NCBI GenBank assembly: GCA_963702165.1
Contig: OY969722.1
Coordinates: 2,418,001 to 2,482,000 of the forward strand
From: Terrimesophilobacter sp963702165
GTDB lineage: Bacteria > Actinomycetota > Actinomycetes > Actinomycetales > Microbacteriaceae
Reading direction: 5' to 3'
Length of the DNA stretch: 64,000 bases
Positions 62,775 through 64,000 of this stretch are shown here, one piece after another. The stretch's first letter is position 1. Every line of letters starts with the position of its first letter. The translations under genes were made by a program, and so were the position numbers. Below the pieces are notes generated by a model that worked only from the letters and a program-made list of their open reading frames with translations, searched no databases and was not told the origin of the DNA.

Positions 62775-64000
62775 GTGGCATCTCTAACGGAGATTCTCAT
62801 TTTGCGTGGCGTCATGCCTATCGAGAGCCTCGACTCGGTTCCGAATGGCTGGGGCGAGGAGGAGCAGTCCGTCCGGATGCTCGTCGAGAAGGGCGTGCTC
62901 ACCGAGGCGCAGGTCGCGTCGGCGCGTGCCGCCCAGGCCGGCCTTCCGTTCGTTGAGCTCATCGAGTACCCGGTCGACCGCACCGCGGTGTCGATGGTCC
63001 CGGCCTCCCTATGCCGCAGGCACGAGGTCATCCCGATCGCGCTGGCCGAGGACATCCTGACGCTCGCCATGGTCGACCCGGGCAACGTCTTCGCGGTCGA
63101 CGATGTGCGCACGGCAACCCGGATGCGCGTGAGCGTCGTGGTCGCCGAGAAGAGCGACCTCCTTTCAGCGATCGACCGTTACCACCGTGCTGATGGGGAA
63201 CTCGACGAACTCCGCTCCGCTCTGGAGGAGGAGAACGAGACCGCCGGGACGGACGTCGCGCTCGCGGGCCCGCAGGAGCCGTCGCAGGATGACGCGCCGA
63301 TCGTGCGCTTCGTCAACCTGCTGATCAGCCAGGCCATCCAGGACCGCGCATCCGACATCCACATCGAGCCGGCCGAGCGGGAGCTGATCGTCCGCTACCG
63401 CATCGACGGCGTCATGCACGAGATGCAGCGCGCACCGCGCACGATCACCAACGGCGTCATCTCACGCCTGAAGATCATGAGCGACATCGACATCGCCGAG
63501 CGTCGCAAGCCGCAGGACGGCCGCATGTCGGTCAGCCACGGCGGCCGCAAGATCGACCTTCGTGTCGCGACCCTGCCCACGGTGTGGGGCGAGAAGGTCG
63601 TCATGCGTATCCTCGACACCTCGGGCGCGCAGCGTTCGCTCGGCGACCTTACGATGCTCGACCGCAACATGGCTGCCTACCAGTCGTCCTTCACCAAGCC
63701 GTACGGCATGATCCTGGTCACCGGCCCGACCGGTTCCGGCAAGTCGACGACGCTGTACACCACGCTGCACGCGGTCGCGAAGCCGGAGATCAACGTCATC
63801 ACGGTCGAGGATCCGGTGGAGTACCGGATGCCCGGCATCAACCAGGTGCAGGTGAACGTGAAGGCGGGCCTCACCTTCGCGAGTGCGCTGCGGTCGATTC
63901 TGCGTTCTGACCCGGATGTCGTGCTCATCGGTGAGATCCGTGACCAGGAGACCGCTCAGATCGCGATCGAGGCCGCCCTCACCGGTCACCTCGTGCTGTC
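62775..64000 (+). CDS. Type IV pilus / type II secretion ATPase (PilB/GspE), 5' part
   Basis: The first 408 residues; the gene leaves the window. GTG start with GGGGGAG five bases upstream. The N-terminal GspE_N-like domain (about 1-130) is followed by the ATPase core: SDIHIEPAERELIVRYRIDGV, Walker A GPTGSGKST at about 317-325, the Asp box VEDPVEY and the Walker B region LRSDPDVVLIGEIRD. It powers pilus or pseudopilus assembly. It is probably the first gene of a pilus operon that continues to the right. Confidence 0.92.
   Translation, partial: MASLTEILILRGVMPIESLDSVPNGWGEEEQSVRMLVEKGVLTEAQVASARAAQAGLPFVELIEYPVDRTAVSMVPASLCRRHEVIPIALAEDILTLAMVDPGNVFAVDDVRTATRMRVSVVVAEKSDLLSAIDRYHRADGELDELRSALEEENETAGTDVALAGPQEPSQDDAPIVRFVNLLISQAIQDRASDIHIEPAERELIVRYRIDGVMHEMQRAPRTITNGVISRLKIMSDIDIAERRKPQDGRMSVSHGGRKIDLRVATLPTVWGEKVVMRILDTSGAQRSLGDLTMLDRNMAAYQSSFTKPYGMILVTGPTGSGKSTTLYTTLHAVAKPEINVITVEDPVEYRMPGINQVQVNVKAGLTFASALRSILRSDPDVVLIGEIRDQETAQIAIEAALTGHLVL

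Noticed and set aside
62536..62787. Open frames starting MCHPAPNVR at element copies
   Set aside because: Each arises from the GTGCCA palindrome, which happens to encode this peptide; similar frames start at 30613-30898, 33838 and 41694. They have no ribosome site and no downstream homology.

Overview
This is chromosomal DNA from a high-GC actinobacterium, most likely a member of the Microbacteriaceae. The pointers are the GC-rich third codon positions, frequent GTG/TTG starts, an Actinobacteria-type gene order (tilS-hpt-ftsH-folE-folP-folB-folK-DUF3180; PH-PH-DUF2520-panC-lysS; lhr-nei; rpoB-rpoC), and short interspersed repeats of the CTCGACAAGCTCGACC kind. The family assignment is inference from style and gene order, not from a database search. 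No prophage, insertion sequence, integrase, CRISPR array or rRNA gene is visible. Most of the window is core genome with small lineage-specific insertions.

Layout. 1-2 kb: the edge of a DUF2975/helix-turn-helix module, a lipoprotein and a tRNA cluster (Glu-Asp-Phe). 2-6 kb: an M23 cell-wall peptidase, pyrophosphatase, and tilS-hpt. 6-7.3 kb: two reverse-strand genes (a J-domain membrane protein and its partner) set between hpt and ftsH. 7.5-18.7 kb: one long forward run with ftsH, the folate pathway (folE, folP, folB, folK), DUF3180, two PH-domain membrane proteins, a DUF2520 dehydrogenase, panC, lysS and a CHAD protein. 18.7-22.4 kb: pirin, two proline-rich single-pass proteins and a complete DUF2975/HTH module. 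22.5-30 kb: clpC with a candidate ClgR site, argA, radA, an SGNH hydrolase, a flavoprotein and tRNA-Ser. 30-34 kb: an MMPL exporter with a divergent TetR. 34-44 kb: nei and lhr, nagB with a jelly-roll-like partner, an esterase, NUDIX and GNAT proteins. 44-51 kb: a DEAD-box helicase, an ornithine-cyclodeaminase-like protein, a ComB-like phosphatase, SprT, a PQQ sugar dehydrogenase and a spermidine-synthase-like protein. 51-54.6 kb: an operon of heme-oxygenase-like diiron protein, glycosyltransferase and CDGSH protein, then a lipoprotein/micropeptide/DUF6766 operon. 55-62.5 kb: rpoB-rpoC. 62.8 kb to the end: the start of a type IV pilus ATPase gene.

How the genes fit together. Folate synthesis, pantothenate synthesis and lysyl-tRNA charging share one forward transcription block headed by the membrane protease FtsH; several junctions overlap by 1-4 bases, which implies translational coupling. 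ClpC and FtsH cover protein quality control, and RadA, Lhr, Nei and SprT-type genes cover DNA repair.

The most unusual content is non-coding. There is a four-copy palindromic element with a conserved GAACGTTC centre and stem changes that keep pairing. Four other nested palindromes have unrelated sequences, one of which forms the last 30 codons of clpC. A CTCGACAAGCTCGACC repeat occurs seven times. Two DUF2975/HTH modules each carry an inverted-repeat operator just upstream. At least seven genes have a TANNNT hexamer ending exactly 6 bases before the start codon, the layout expected of leaderless mRNAs.
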